A stretch of 64,000 nt of DNA from contig NZ_FWFX01000011.1 of assembly GCF_900172335.1 (NCBI RefSeq), positions 62,001-126,000 of the forward strand, written 5' to 3'. Position 1 is the stretch's first letter; each line of letters begins with the position of its first letter. Origin of the DNA: Roseovarius albus (GTDB lineage: Bacteria; Pseudomonadota; Alphaproteobacteria; Rhodobacterales; Rhodobacteraceae). The position numbers and the translations under genes are program-made. The notes beneath the pieces were generated by a model. The model had not been told where the DNA came from. It ran no database searches and worked only from the letters and a program-made list of their open reading frames with translations. This document shows positions 44,822 to 52,733 of this stretch, piece by piece.

Positions 44822-45111
44822 TTCAATGCCTCGGCAGGCAGAAGACGATAACGCGTCGCTTCGTCGGGCCGGTCCAGTTCAATCGTCACTCCTGGCTGCC
44901 GCAACCGTGAGATCGCGGCACGGACCGAGTGTGGCTGCCAATTGAAGCATTTCTGAATCTGTGCGATCGTAACCCCGGTCGGACGAGACAACAGATTTTG
45001 CAAGTTCTCTGTTTTGGTTTTGCCAATCTGCTTTGGTGGTTTGAATCTCGTCTTAATTCTCGTTGGTGGGCAATTCGCTGGTTCTTCCAAACCTCTGCTT
45101 TGATCTCGCAT
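44818..45111 (-). CDS. DUF3489 protein with winged-helix-like segment
   Basis: The product has 97 residues if the ATG at 45111 is used, which has GGAGACC six bases upstream; an ATG at 45123 lacks a site. The second half, TKTENLQNLLSRPTGVTIAQIQKCFNWQPHSVRAAISRLRQPG (in parts), is DUF3489, followed by a short beta-pair with RYRLLPAEA. It reads as a small winged-helix DNA-binding protein. As the first gene of the recombinase trio it may control recombinase expression or direction (inference). Confidence 0.82.
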   Translation of the reverse strand: MRDQSRGLEEPANCPPTRIKTRFKPPKQIGKTKTENLQNLLSRPTGVTIAQIQKCFNWQPHSVRAAISRLRQPGVTIELDRPDEATRYRLLPAEALK

Positions 45112-45984
45112 TCTGGTCTCCATCTAAACAACAGTGCTTGCGCGCCCTGTACCGGCCAAAGCCCGGAAATTCGGGCAGGAAACTTGAGTATTGGGTGACA
45201 CCAGTGACGCTCACAATGGCTGTGAAGTCCAGTGGAAGGTAGCAGACCCGACAATCTGCGCCCGGTATGAGTCAATGTTGGCGACCTGGCTCACAAGTGG
45301 TAGAATACTCCCCAAAGCCGACCTCCTTACAGACCGCAGAGAATGACGGATTGAGCCCAATCGAGACCGTCGTGAACCCCGCAGCATCGCTTAGAAATGG
45401 GCGGGTAACTGACTTTCGCTGCCTCACGTTCCTATAATCGCTATGCGGACAAATTTACGATTCGCGTCTTAGGGCGCAATGACGGCTCTCAACCCGAAGC
45501 AGACCTTGGTTCTGAATGCCGCCAATGGCCGCTAAGAGCCCAAAGATCCGATTGCTGCACCTTGCATTAATAACGTCAACCACTGAAAGCCGACATTGAC
45601 GGCAGTACAGATGGCACACACCAGACTTTCACTCGAAGGTAGAGTTGCTTATCTTAAACGCATATTCCGCGACTGTGAAACGCAACTTTTTAAATTGGCG
45701 CAGTGTGAAATTGCCGGATCCACGTGCATCTGAGAATGATGACTAGTCTCCGCGAATGACGTTCCTAACGAACAGGTAGAAGATGCCCTAGAAATAGTTT
45801 CTGTTGAATACTTCGTGCCGCACTATAGTAGCAAAAGGCTTATTTTAGAGAGGGGCAGGTTAACTGAGAGCTGCAGACAAAATCAATGTTACTAATATCT
45901 AAGCACATATGATGGTTCGATATTGTACTGCCTAAGCCTTAGTGGTGTACTTGTTAAATAATCACGAAGAGTTAATATTGTCGC
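45112..45984. other. Gene-free stretch between recombinase module and ectoine cluster
   Basis: These 873 bases contain no convincing gene. The first part (to about 45550) is moderately G+C-rich and holds degenerate copies of a short AATG-C-G-(N)-GAGCCC motif. The second part is A+T-richer and leads into enuR. It probably includes the right end of the integrated element and the enuR promoter. Confidence 0.55.
45341..45544. repeat. Degenerate intergenic repeat copies, cluster 1
   Basis: Three related words lie here: GAATGACGGATTGAGCCCAA (45341-45360), AATGACGGCTCTCAACCC (45478-45495) and AATGGCCGCTAAGAGCCCAA (45524-45543). They share AATGNC-G and a trailing A-GCCC. Similar words recur at 61.9-62.2 and 63.5 kb. 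Confidence 0.35.
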
Positions 45985-45991
45985 ATGACAA
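45978..45991 (+). promoter_or_regulatory. Candidate EnuR operator overlapping the enuR start codon
   Basis: TTGTCGCATGACAA is a near-perfect 14-bp palindrome whose centre contains the ATG of enuR. Nine to ten of its 14 bases match TTGTAGTACGACAA upstream of uehA (47382-47395). A shared TTGTNGYAYGACAA word at two promoters of one regulon suggests binding by the cluster's own regulator, EnuR. The match is my observation and is untested. Confidence 0.5.
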
Positions 45992-47379
45992 ATTGGCGGC
46001 CTTCCCGAGATTCACTTCTTTCCCCACTTCATGTTAGCCTTGCTGCGTCGATTGCGAATGCAATCGAAGATGGCCGATTGCCACCTGGTGAGCAGTTGCC
46101 AACGCATCGTAAGCTTGCTGATGATTTAGGGTTAAGCGTAAACACCGTTAGCAAAGCTTATGATGTTTTGCGTAGGCAAAATCTCATTGATGGACAGATT
46201 GGTCGTGGTAGTTATGTCATTGATGCGGCCAGTTCCGATGATCAGCCTTTCAAGCTTGAGTCAGAACCAGACAACCAGTTTGACATGTCGATATCGCGCC
46301 CTCTGTTTAATCGACAACATGTTGACGCAATGCATGCCGCGCTCAAAGACATGCAGAGCAATCTGAACCCTGCATTGTATTTGTCTACGCGTCCAAATCT
46401 TGGGCATGAAACGCATCGGAAAACCGGGGTGAAATGGTTGTCGCATTGCGGCCTTCAGGCCAAGCCGAATTCTATCATAATGACCAATGGTGTGACCCAT
46501 GGGATGTCAGCAGCCTTATCTGCCATCATGCGCCCCGGCGATGTCATTATGTCAGATATGATCACCCACCATTTGATGGCATCCAGCGCAGTGTATTTTG
46601 GTTATCGACACTTTGGGCTTGAAACGGATGAATATGGCATCTGTCCTGATGCTTTGGAAAGGGCATGTATCGAAAAATCACCCAAGGCTTTGTATATGCT
46701 GCCATCTTTGGCAAATCCAAATGTCCATATGATGCCCGAATTCAGGCGGCGCCAAATCGCCGAGGTTGCGCGTAAACATGGGCTGTACATTATTGAAAAT
46801 GATGCGTTCGGCCCAGTCGCAGCGGATCGGCAACTTCCGATTTCATCATTGATCCCTGACCTGTCGATCTACCTCACGACCTTCACAAAATGCACCGTCA
46901 GCGGGTTGCGGGTTGGCTATGCAGTTGTTCCGGATCATTTGATGCCAGCAATGACGGCTCGCTTGATTGTGTTTGGTTGGATGGCGACGCCAATTATGTG
47001 CGAGCTTGCAACTCGTTGGGTAGAAGACGGGACGGCTCTTGCCCTGGCGGAATGGCAAAGACGTGAAATCGCCAAACGGCATGAAATCGCGACTCAGGAG
47101 CTGGCCGGTCTGAATTGGACAGGCCATCCCGCCAGTCTACATCTATGGTTGAAACTTTCCGGAGACTGGGATTCGAACAGTTTTGTGGCTCATGCACGTG
47201 AGTTGAATGTAGTGGTCGCACCAGAAAGCCCATTTCTTTCTCCGAAGGCAATTCCCCAAAATGCAGTACGGGTTTCGGTGGGCAGCATTCGCGAAAAAGA
47301 AAGGTTTCGTCAGGGGCTTAAGTTGTTGGTTGGGTTGTTAGGCCGCCCTCGAGAACCGATGCCGCAAGTCTCGTTTTGA
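45985..47379 (+). CDS. enuR: MocR/GntR-family regulator of ectoine catabolism
   Basis: The product has 464 residues. The N-terminal winged helix has LADDLGLSVNTVSKAYDVLRRQNLI (in parts) and the C-terminal domain is aminotransferase-like. Lys302 lies in TTFTKCTVSGLRVGY and would bind pyridoxal phosphate; the corresponding lysine is reported as essential in EnuR of Ruegeria pomeroyi. The family represses ectoine genes until ectoine-derived metabolites (alpha-ADABA, DABA) bind the cofactor. The gene heads the whole uptake and catabolic cluster. The segment PSLANPNVHM differs from catalytic aminotransferases, which fits a sensor role. Confidence 0.92.
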   Translation: MTNWRPSRDSLLSPLHVSLAASIANAIEDGRLPPGEQLPTHRKLADDLGLSVNTVSKAYDVLRRQNLIDGQIGRGSYVIDAASSDDQPFKLESEPDNQFDMSISRPLFNRQHVDAMHAALKDMQSNLNPALYLSTRPNLGHETHRKTGVKWLSHCGLQAKPNSIIMTNGVTHGMSAALSAIMRPGDVIMSDMITHHLMASSAVYFGYRHFGLETDEYGICPDALERACIEKSPKALYMLPSLANPNVHMMPEFRRRQIAEVARKHGLYIIENDAFGPVAADRQLPISSLIPDLSIYLTTFTKCTVSGLRVGYAVVPDHLMPAMTARLIVFGWMATPIMCELATRWVEDGTALALAEWQRREIAKRHEIATQELAGLNWTGHPASLHLWLKLSGDWDSNSFVAHARELNVVVAPESPFLSPKAIPQNAVRVSVGSIREKERFRQGLKLLVGLLGRPREPMPQVSF

Positions 47380-47380
47380 T

Positions 47381-47396
47381 ATTGTAGTACGACAAT
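47381..47396 (+). promoter_or_regulatory. Candidate EnuR operator upstream of uehA
   Basis: ATTGTAGTACGACAAT is an inverted repeat with arms ATTGT/ACAAT. It begins two bases after the enuR stop and about 80 bases before uehA. It matches the palindrome at the enuR start. Confidence 0.5.
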
Positions 47397-47400
47397 AAAA

Positions 47401-47422
47401 AAATTGACATGCGATACAATTT
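47401..47422 (+). promoter_or_regulatory. Second inverted repeat with -35-like TTGACA upstream of uehA
   Basis: AAATTG (47401-47406) and CAATTT (47417-47422) form an inverted repeat. TTGACA at 47404-47409 inside it may be a -35 element. No clear -10 was found at usual spacing, so the exact promoter is uncertain. Confidence 0.35.
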
Positions 47423-47476
47423 TTAGGAATTGATGGGTCATTCACACCGAAACAAGGTGATATCTGGGAGGATATG

Positions 47477-48496
47477 ATGACCGATACTGCACATTTGTCT
47501 TTGCGCTTTGGCGCGTCCATCGCGGCCGCATTGCTAGCCGCTGGCGTGGCACACGCCGATAACTGGCGTTATGCCATGGAGGAAGGGTTGACCGACCCGC
47601 AAGGCCTGTACGCCACCAAGTTCAAAGAGGAAATCGAAGCCAACTCTGACCACACGGTTCAAATCTACCCTGTGGGATCGCTTGGAGAATCGGCCGATGC
47701 TATGGAGCAGGCCCAAGCTGGATTGCTACAATTCATCGACCAGTCACCAGGCTTCACCGGAGCATTGATTCCTGAAGCCGAAGCCTTTCTGGTGCCCTAC
47801 ATCCAGCCGACCGATCCGCAAGAAGTGCGTAAATTCTTCAAGGAAGGTGTCGCAGTGAACGAAATGTTCCACGACATCTATCGTGAGCAGGGTCTGGAAT
47901 TGCTATCAGTGTTCCCGGAAGGTGAAATGGTTGTCACCACGATGGAAGAGTTCCGTACGCCAGAAGATCTGGCGGGGATGAAAATCCGCACCATGACATC
48001 CCCATTGCTGCTGGAAACCTATACAGCCTTTGGCGCTTCTCCAATTGCCATGCCGTGGGGTGAACTGATCGGGGGGCTGAAGACCAAGATGGTTGACGGG
48101 CAAGAAAATCCCACGATCTGGATCGAAGCTTATGATCTGGATAACCTGACCAATGTCATGACCTATACCGGTCATGGACAGTACACCACCGCAGTGATGG
48201 CCAACGCAGATTTTTACGACGCACTGAGCGATGAAGACCAAGAGCTTGTCCAAAACGCATCGCAGGCTGCCCTCGACTATATTCTTGATGTCGCCGTCGA
48301 GTTGGACGCCACAGGGTTGTCGAAAATCCAGGAAACCAACCCGGGCTACACAATCAATCGACTGACTGAAGAAGAGCGTGCTGTTTTCAAAGAGCGTGCC
48401 GCAGCGGTCGAAGCCGCGTTTATTGAGCGGGCAGGTGAGCGGGGCGCTGCGATCCTAGAGCAGATGAAAAAGGATCTTGCTGCAGCCCAGCAGTAA
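47477..48496 (+). CDS. uehA: TRAP transporter solute-binding protein for ectoines
   Basis: The product has 339 residues from ATG 47477, which lies five to six bases after GGGAGG; ATG 47474 is too close. A signal peptide ends at VAHAD. The DctP family features are EAEAFLVPYIQP, MEEFRTPEDLAGMKIRTMTSPLLLETYTAFGASPIAMPWGELIGGLKTKMVDGQENPT (in parts). UehA binds ectoine and 5-hydroxyectoine in the periplasm. A long inverted repeat separates it from the permease genes, which may raise its relative expression. Its assignment rests on cluster context and length. Confidence 0.93.
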   Translation: MTDTAHLSLRFGASIAAALLAAGVAHADNWRYAMEEGLTDPQGLYATKFKEEIEANSDHTVQIYPVGSLGESADAMEQAQAGLLQFIDQSPGFTGALIPEAEAFLVPYIQPTDPQEVRKFFKEGVAVNEMFHDIYREQGLELLSVFPEGEMVVTTMEEFRTPEDLAGMKIRTMTSPLLLETYTAFGASPIAMPWGELIGGLKTKMVDGQENPTIWIEAYDLDNLTNVMTYTGHGQYTTAVMANADFYDALSDEDQELVQNASQAALDYILDVAVELDATGLSKIQETNPGYTINRLTEEERAVFKERAAAVEAAFIERAGERGAAILEQMKKDLAAAQQ

Positions 48497-48546
48497 TGCC
48501 GCGCGTTCGGCATACATCGTGATCGCGATGTGATTGTCCAAAACAT

Positions 48547-48583
48547 ACTTGCGGGCCGTGGAAAAACGCTCAGGCCCGCAAGT
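48547..48583 (+). promoter_or_regulatory. Intercistronic stem-loop between uehA and uehB
   Basis: ACTTGCGGGCC (48547-48557) pairs perfectly with GGCCCGCAAGT (48573-48583) around a 15-base loop. There is no T-run. Such a hairpin can protect the binding-protein mRNA end or partly stop transcription, giving more UehA than UehBC. Confidence 0.6.
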
Positions 48584-48637
48584 CAGCACGCAAAAGCTAC
48601 CACTCCGTTCACTCTGCACTTACTCGGGAGAGAAATT

Positions 48638-49210
48638 ATGAGCGACACGTCGCGAAAACGCTCGGGTCTCACCGGGATTATTGACCGCATTGATTCAGGT
48701 ATCGCCGGGCTAGAACGATTCATCATGGCCACCGGTGTTATCTTGATGGCAGTCAACACCATTGCGAATGTCATCAGCCGGTTCGTATTTAACCATTCCA
48801 TTATCTTCGCCGAAGAGTTGAACAGCATTTTCATATTGTTGGTTACATTTGCCGGGATCGGCTACGCCGCGCGCCATGGTCGACATATTCGGATGTCTGC
48901 AATTTCGGATGCGTTGCCAGAGCGGGCCCGTAAAATCCTGATGATTGTGATCACTGCTGTCACGGCAGCGATGTTGTTGGTGTTGGCTTGGTATTCCGTT
49001 CAATACATCATGAGCATGTACGCCAAGGGCCGGGTGTATCCTGCACTCGGGATTCCGGTTTACCTAAGCTATCTGTGGGTGCCAGTTGGTCTGTTTGTCA
49101 CGGGCGTTCAGTACGCACTGACCTTTCTCAAAAACCTACAGGAACGGGAAATCTATCTGTCCACTGATCTACGTGAAGCAGATGCCCAAGAACTAGAACT
49201 GGAGCTTTAA
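48638..49210 (+). CDS. uehB: TRAP transporter small permease (DctQ type)
   Basis: The product has 190 residues from ATG 48638, preceded by CGGGAGAGAAATT. Four membrane helices are seen. FAEELNSIFILLVTFAGIGYAARHGRHIRM (in parts) is the conserved DctQ segment. The N-terminal 37 residues are cytoplasmic. It would pair with UehC to form the ectoine transporter's membrane part. UehC starts two bases after its stop. Confidence 0.93.
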   Translation: MSDTSRKRSGLTGIIDRIDSGIAGLERFIMATGVILMAVNTIANVISRFVFNHSIIFAEELNSIFILLVTFAGIGYAARHGRHIRMSAISDALPERARKILMIVITAVTAAMLLVLAWYSVQYIMSMYAKGRVYPALGIPVYLSYLWVPVGLFVTGVQYALTFLKNLQEREIYLSTDLREADAQELELEL

Positions 49211-49212
49211 AG

Positions 49213-50499
49213 ATGGCACTTTTGATGTTTTCCGCAATGGTCGTCCTTCTGCTCCTTGGGTTTCCAATGATGGTGCCCCTGATTGCGGGCGCGTTTATCG
49301 GCGTAATGGAGCTTTTTGGGACAATCGACAAAACAGAATTCATGGTCCAGCAAATGCTTGGCGGTATCCGCCCCTCGTCTTTGATTGCGGTGCCCATGTT
49401 TATCTTGGCCGCCGACATCATGACGCGCGGCCAATCCGCAGGACGGCTGATCGATATGGTCATGGCTTTTGTCGGTCACGTCCGCGGCGGCCTGGCGGTC
49501 AGCACCGCCTCGGCCTGTGCCCTGTTCGGGGCGGTGTCCGGTTCTACTCAGGCTACCGTTGTAGCCGTAGGCACGCCATTGCGGCCACGTATGCTGAAAG
49601 GGGGATACAAGGATTCCTTTGTGCTGGCGCTTATCGTGAACTCAAGTGACATTGCCTTCCTCATCCCGCCCAGCATCGGCATGATTATTTACGGCGTTGT
49701 GGCCAAAGCCTCCATCCCAGAGCTTTTCATTGCGGGGCTTGGGCCCGGATTACTTATCCTGTTCATGTTCTCCGTCTACAGCATGATCTATGCCAAGATT
49801 AACGATGTGCCGACGGAACCAGCAGCGACATGGTGCGAGCGTGCGAATGCCGTGAAACGCGCCTTGTGGCCTTTGGGTTTCCCGGTGTTGATCATCGGCG
49901 GTATTTTCTTTGGCATCTTCAGCCCGACTGAGGCTGCGGCAATCAGCGTGGCCTATGCGGTTTTCCTAGAGGCTGGTGTTTTCCGGACAATGAAAATCAG
50001 CGACCTGTATCAGGTCGCCCTATCGACCGGTATGGTCACGGCGGTAGTTTTTATCCTCGTCGGTGCAGGTGCCGCGTTCGCATGGGTCCTGTCATTCGCG
50101 CAAATACCTCAACAAATTCTGGGCGCGCTTGGAATCGATGAAATGGGTCAGATCGGCGTGCTGTTCACTATCGCCATTGCGTTCTTCGTCGGCTGCATGT
50201 TCGTAGATCCAATTGTTGTCATCCTGATCTTTGTTCCGATCTTTGCACCTGTGGTTGAAAAAAATGGCATCGATCCAATTCTAGTTGGTACCTTGGTGAC
50301 ATTGCAGGCCGCCATCGGCTCAGCCACGCCACCATTTGGTTGCGACATCTTCACAGCCGTGGCCGTGTTTAAACGCCCGTATCTGGAAGTGATCAGAGGA
50401 ACGCCACCCTTTGTTCTAATGCTGCTGAGTGTTTCGGTTCTGATGATCTTTTTCCCGCAGGTCGCACTGTTCCTGCGCGATGTTGCCTTTGCCAAATAA
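49213..50499 (+). CDS. uehC: TRAP transporter large permease (DctM type)
   Basis: The product has 428 residues and about twelve hydrophobic helices. Family features include LGFPMMVPLIAGAFIGVMEL, a VSGSTQATVVAVGTPLRPRMLKGGY stretch (in parts) and IPPSIGMIIYGVVAKASIPELFIAGLGPG (in parts). It is the ion-coupled channel subunit driving uptake with Na+ or H+. usp follows after 12 bases, preceded by AAGGAGGCCGTAG. Confidence 0.94.
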   Translation: MALLMFSAMVVLLLLGFPMMVPLIAGAFIGVMELFGTIDKTEFMVQQMLGGIRPSSLIAVPMFILAADIMTRGQSAGRLIDMVMAFVGHVRGGLAVSTASACALFGAVSGSTQATVVAVGTPLRPRMLKGGYKDSFVLALIVNSSDIAFLIPPSIGMIIYGVVAKASIPELFIAGLGPGLLILFMFSVYSMIYAKINDVPTEPAATWCERANAVKRALWPLGFPVLIIGGIFFGIFSPTEAAAISVAYAVFLEAGVFRTMKISDLYQVALSTGMVTAVVFILVGAGAAFAWVLSFAQIPQQILGALGIDEMGQIGVLFTIAIAFFVGCMFVDPIVVILIFVPIFAPVVEKNGIDPILVGTLVTLQAAIGSATPPFGCDIFTAVAVFKRPYLEVIRGTPPFVLMLLSVSVLMIFFPQVALFLRDVAFAK

Positions 50500-50511
50500 G
50501 GAGGCCGTAGA

Positions 50512-50949
50512 ATGTTCAAATCAATACTGGCTGCGTTTGACGGATCTGAAGGAGCTGAAGCTGCTCTTCGCAAAGCCGCTGAATTGGCAACACTATGTGA
50601 AGCGGAACTGATGGTTCTGACGCTTTATCGTCATCATTCCATACTGGAAGGGTCGATGTTCGTGATCGATGCTGAAAAGCCCGACAATATAGACGAGATT
50701 ATGAGGGATCATGCCAAAGATACGGCTGAACGTGGCGCCTCAATCGCCAAAGAGTCAGGCTGCGAAAATATTCGTGCCTTTGTTAAAGGAGGGCCAACCG
50801 CGCGTACAATTGTGAGCTTTTCAAAAGAACACGAAAATGACCTGATTATCATGGGCAGCCGGGGGTTGGGCTCGATTGAAGGCTATCTGCTGGGAAGTGT
50901 CTCGCACAAGGTGACGAGCCTCTCGGAGTGTCCGGTTCTGTTGGTATGA
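50512..50949 (+). CDS. usp: Universal stress protein of the ectoine transporter
   Basis: The product has 145 residues. The UspA nucleotide-binding motif is IIMGSRGLGSIEGYLLGSVSHKV (in parts), with the G-2x-G-9x-G-S pattern. In related clusters the Usp (TeaD/UehU) binds ATP and modulates the TRAP ectoine transporter. It lies between uehC and eutA, in the same order as in R. pomeroyi. It may overlap eutA by 4 bases, depending on the eutA start. Confidence 0.92.
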   Translation: MFKSILAAFDGSEGAEAALRKAAELATLCEAELMVLTLYRHHSILEGSMFVIDAEKPDNIDEIMRDHAKDTAERGASIAKESGCENIRAFVKGGPTARTIVSFSKEHENDLIIMGSRGLGSIEGYLLGSVSHKVTSLSECPVLLV

Positions 50950-50957
50950 GGGTGGCA

Positions 50958-51722
50958 ATGGCGTTTGACATACGATCTTCGATCTCAACTGTGAGCGCGC
51001 AGCTTGATGCGCGCCCGGTAGACAAGAGAATTGGTCTGGTTGCGCTGGCGACAGACCATACTACAGAAACTGATTTTGCGCGTTTGCTTCAGGGGCAGGA
51101 CGTCGGGGTTTATGTAAACCGTATTGGGTTCGAGAACCCGACCACGCATGAAAGCCTGTTACAGACTGGTCCGCGATTGGCCGAAGCGGTTTCAGATATT
51201 TTGCCTGACGAACCTGTGGATGTATTGGTTTATGGCTGTACGGCGGCCTCGGTTGTATTAGGGAATGACACTGTCGCTCAGCATATGAACAGTGCCAAAC
51301 CCAACACGCCTTGCGTGACGCCCAGTTCAGCCGCGTTTGATGCCTTTGACGCGTTAGGTGTCAAAAAGATCAGCGTGCTCACGCCCTATACGCAGGATGT
51401 CACGGATTCACTTGTGACCTATTTTTCTCAAAACGGGCCGCAGGTGGTGAACGCCACTTGTTTTGGTCTCTCGGATGATCGCGAAATGGCGCGCTTGTCG
51501 CGCGACAGCATCATCGAGGCAGGAGTTGCGGCTTGCGATCCGGAGGCTGACGCTTTGTTTGTCTCTTGCACGGCTGTGCGTGCCGCTGCCTGTGTAGAGG
51601 CGCTTGAAGCGCGATTGGGCAAGCCGGTTGTAACATCTAACCAAGCGATGGTTTGGCGCTGCATGCGGCATCTTGGTATCGTCACGGACTGCCCAGGTGG
51701 CGGTTCGTTGTTTAAATTGTAA
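50958..51722 (+). CDS. eutA: Asp/Glu racemase-family enzyme, hydroxyectoine utilisation protein EutA
   Basis: The product has 254 residues from ATG 50958, which follows GAGGGTGGCA; ATG 50946, overlapping the usp stop, would add four residues. It belongs to the maleate isomerase/arylmalonate decarboxylase branch with two opposing cysteines in VYGCTAAS and FVSCTAVRAA. Together with EutB and EutC it is proposed to turn 5-hydroxyectoine intermediates into ectoine-type ones, though the exact reaction is unresolved. The gene order eutA-eutB-eutC-doeA-doeB is conserved. Confidence 0.9.
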   Translation: MAFDIRSSISTVSAQLDARPVDKRIGLVALATDHTTETDFARLLQGQDVGVYVNRIGFENPTTHESLLQTGPRLAEAVSDILPDEPVDVLVYGCTAASVVLGNDTVAQHMNSAKPNTPCVTPSSAAFDAFDALGVKKISVLTPYTQDVTDSLVTYFSQNGPQVVNATCFGLSDDREMARLSRDSIIEAGVAACDPEADALFVSCTAVRAAACVEALEARLGKPVVTSNQAMVWRCMRHLGIVTDCPGGGSLFKL

Positions 51723-51743
51723 GACTTAGATCAGGACTTGAAG

Positions 51744-52733
51744 ATGAATTCTGACATTACGCTGCAGGACAGTTTTGCTGCGCGCGTGCGCATCGCTGGG
51801 CGTGTTCGAACAACCCCAATTGTCTTCTCCCCCAGCCTGAGCGAGGCAACGGGCTGTGATATACGGTTAAAGCTGGAACACACGCAGATCACTGGCAGTT
51901 TCAAACTGCGCGGGGCCACCAATGCGGTGCTCTCTTTGACCGAAGCAGAACGCGCCAATGGTGTGGTTGGTGTATCCACTGGCAACCACGGGCGTGGTTT
52001 GGCTTATGCGGCGAAACAAGCCGGGGTGCGGTGCATCATCTGCATGTCAGAGCTTGTGCCTCAGAACAAAGTGGAAGGCATCAAAGCACAAGGCGCCGAG
52101 GTACGTATCGTTGGCCGCTCTCAAGATGACGCACAGGTTGAAGTTGATAAGCTGGTGGCAGAAGGCATGGTCATGCTGCCCCCCTTTGATCACCGAGATA
52201 TCATCGCCGGCCAAAGCACGGTGGCATTGGAAATGCTCGAACAAACCCCCGATCTGGAAACGGTACTGGTGCCCCTGTCAGGTGGCGGGTTGATCTCGGG
52301 CGTGGCCATGGTGATGAAGGCTGTGAACCCTTCAATCCGCGTGATCGGCGTTTCCATGGAACGTGGTGCCGCGATGTATGAAAGCCAACAGGCTGGCAAA
52401 CCCATTTTCGTTGAAGAGCTGTCTACACTGGCAGACTCACTCGGTGGTGGCGTCGGATTGGATAACCAGCACACCTTTGCCATGACCCGCGATCTTGTGG
52501 ATGAGATGATCCTTGTGACCGAGACCGAGATCGCGCAAGCCATCCGGCACGCTTATTGGCAAGAACGGCAGGTGATCGAGGGGTCAGGCAGCGTTGGCAT
52601 AGCTGCGCTACTCGCCGGAAAGATCAGGAATCCCGGAAGATGCGTGTCGCTGATCTCGGGGCAGAACATCGATATGGCGCTGCACCACCGGATCATTTCT
52701 GGTGAAGATGTAGATGTTACGGCGGAGGGATAA
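51744..52733 (+). CDS. eutB: PLP-dependent threonine dehydratase-like hydroxyectoine protein EutB
   Basis: The product has 329 residues from ATG 51744. Lys in ITGSFKLRGATNAV binds PLP, and the phosphate loop is PLSGGGLISGVAMV. It is a fold-type II enzyme of the threonine/serine dehydratase family. In hydroxyectoine degradation EutB is thought to remove the hydroxyl group as water from a hydroxylated diaminobutyrate derivative. eutC starts at the base following its stop. Confidence 0.92.
   Translation: MNSDITLQDSFAARVRIAGRVRTTPIVFSPSLSEATGCDIRLKLEHTQITGSFKLRGATNAVLSLTEAERANGVVGVSTGNHGRGLAYAAKQAGVRCIICMSELVPQNKVEGIKAQGAEVRIVGRSQDDAQVEVDKLVAEGMVMLPPFDHRDIIAGQSTVALEMLEQTPDLETVLVPLSGGGLISGVAMVMKAVNPSIRVIGVSMERGAAMYESQQAGKPIFVEELSTLADSLGGGVGLDNQHTFAMTRDLVDEMILVTETEIAQAIRHAYWQERQVIEGSGSVGIAALLAGKIRNPGRCVSLISGQNIDMALHHRIISGEDVDVTAEG

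Larger units (their letters stand above)
42684..45111 (-). mobile_element. Compact serine-recombinase module next to tRNA-Tyr
   Basis: Three overlapping minus-strand genes (DUF3489, DUF2924, large serine recombinase) lie immediately downstream of tRNA-Tyr. The same trio recurs in alphaproteobacterial integrated elements. I could not find clear attachment-site repeats, so the outer limits are unknown; the ends given are those of the genes. Confidence 0.65.

Noticed and set aside
44886-45275. A 129-codon minus-strand frame overlapping the DUF3489 gene
   Set aside because: It is out of frame with the conserved DUF3489 reading and has low-complexity, Cys/Trp/His-rich content typical of a shadow frame.
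45270-45290. GGCGACCTGG as a possible inverted copy of the tRNA-Tyr 3' end (attachment site)
   Set aside because: Only about ten bases agree, with a one-base gap and in opposite orientation. This is too short to claim an att site.
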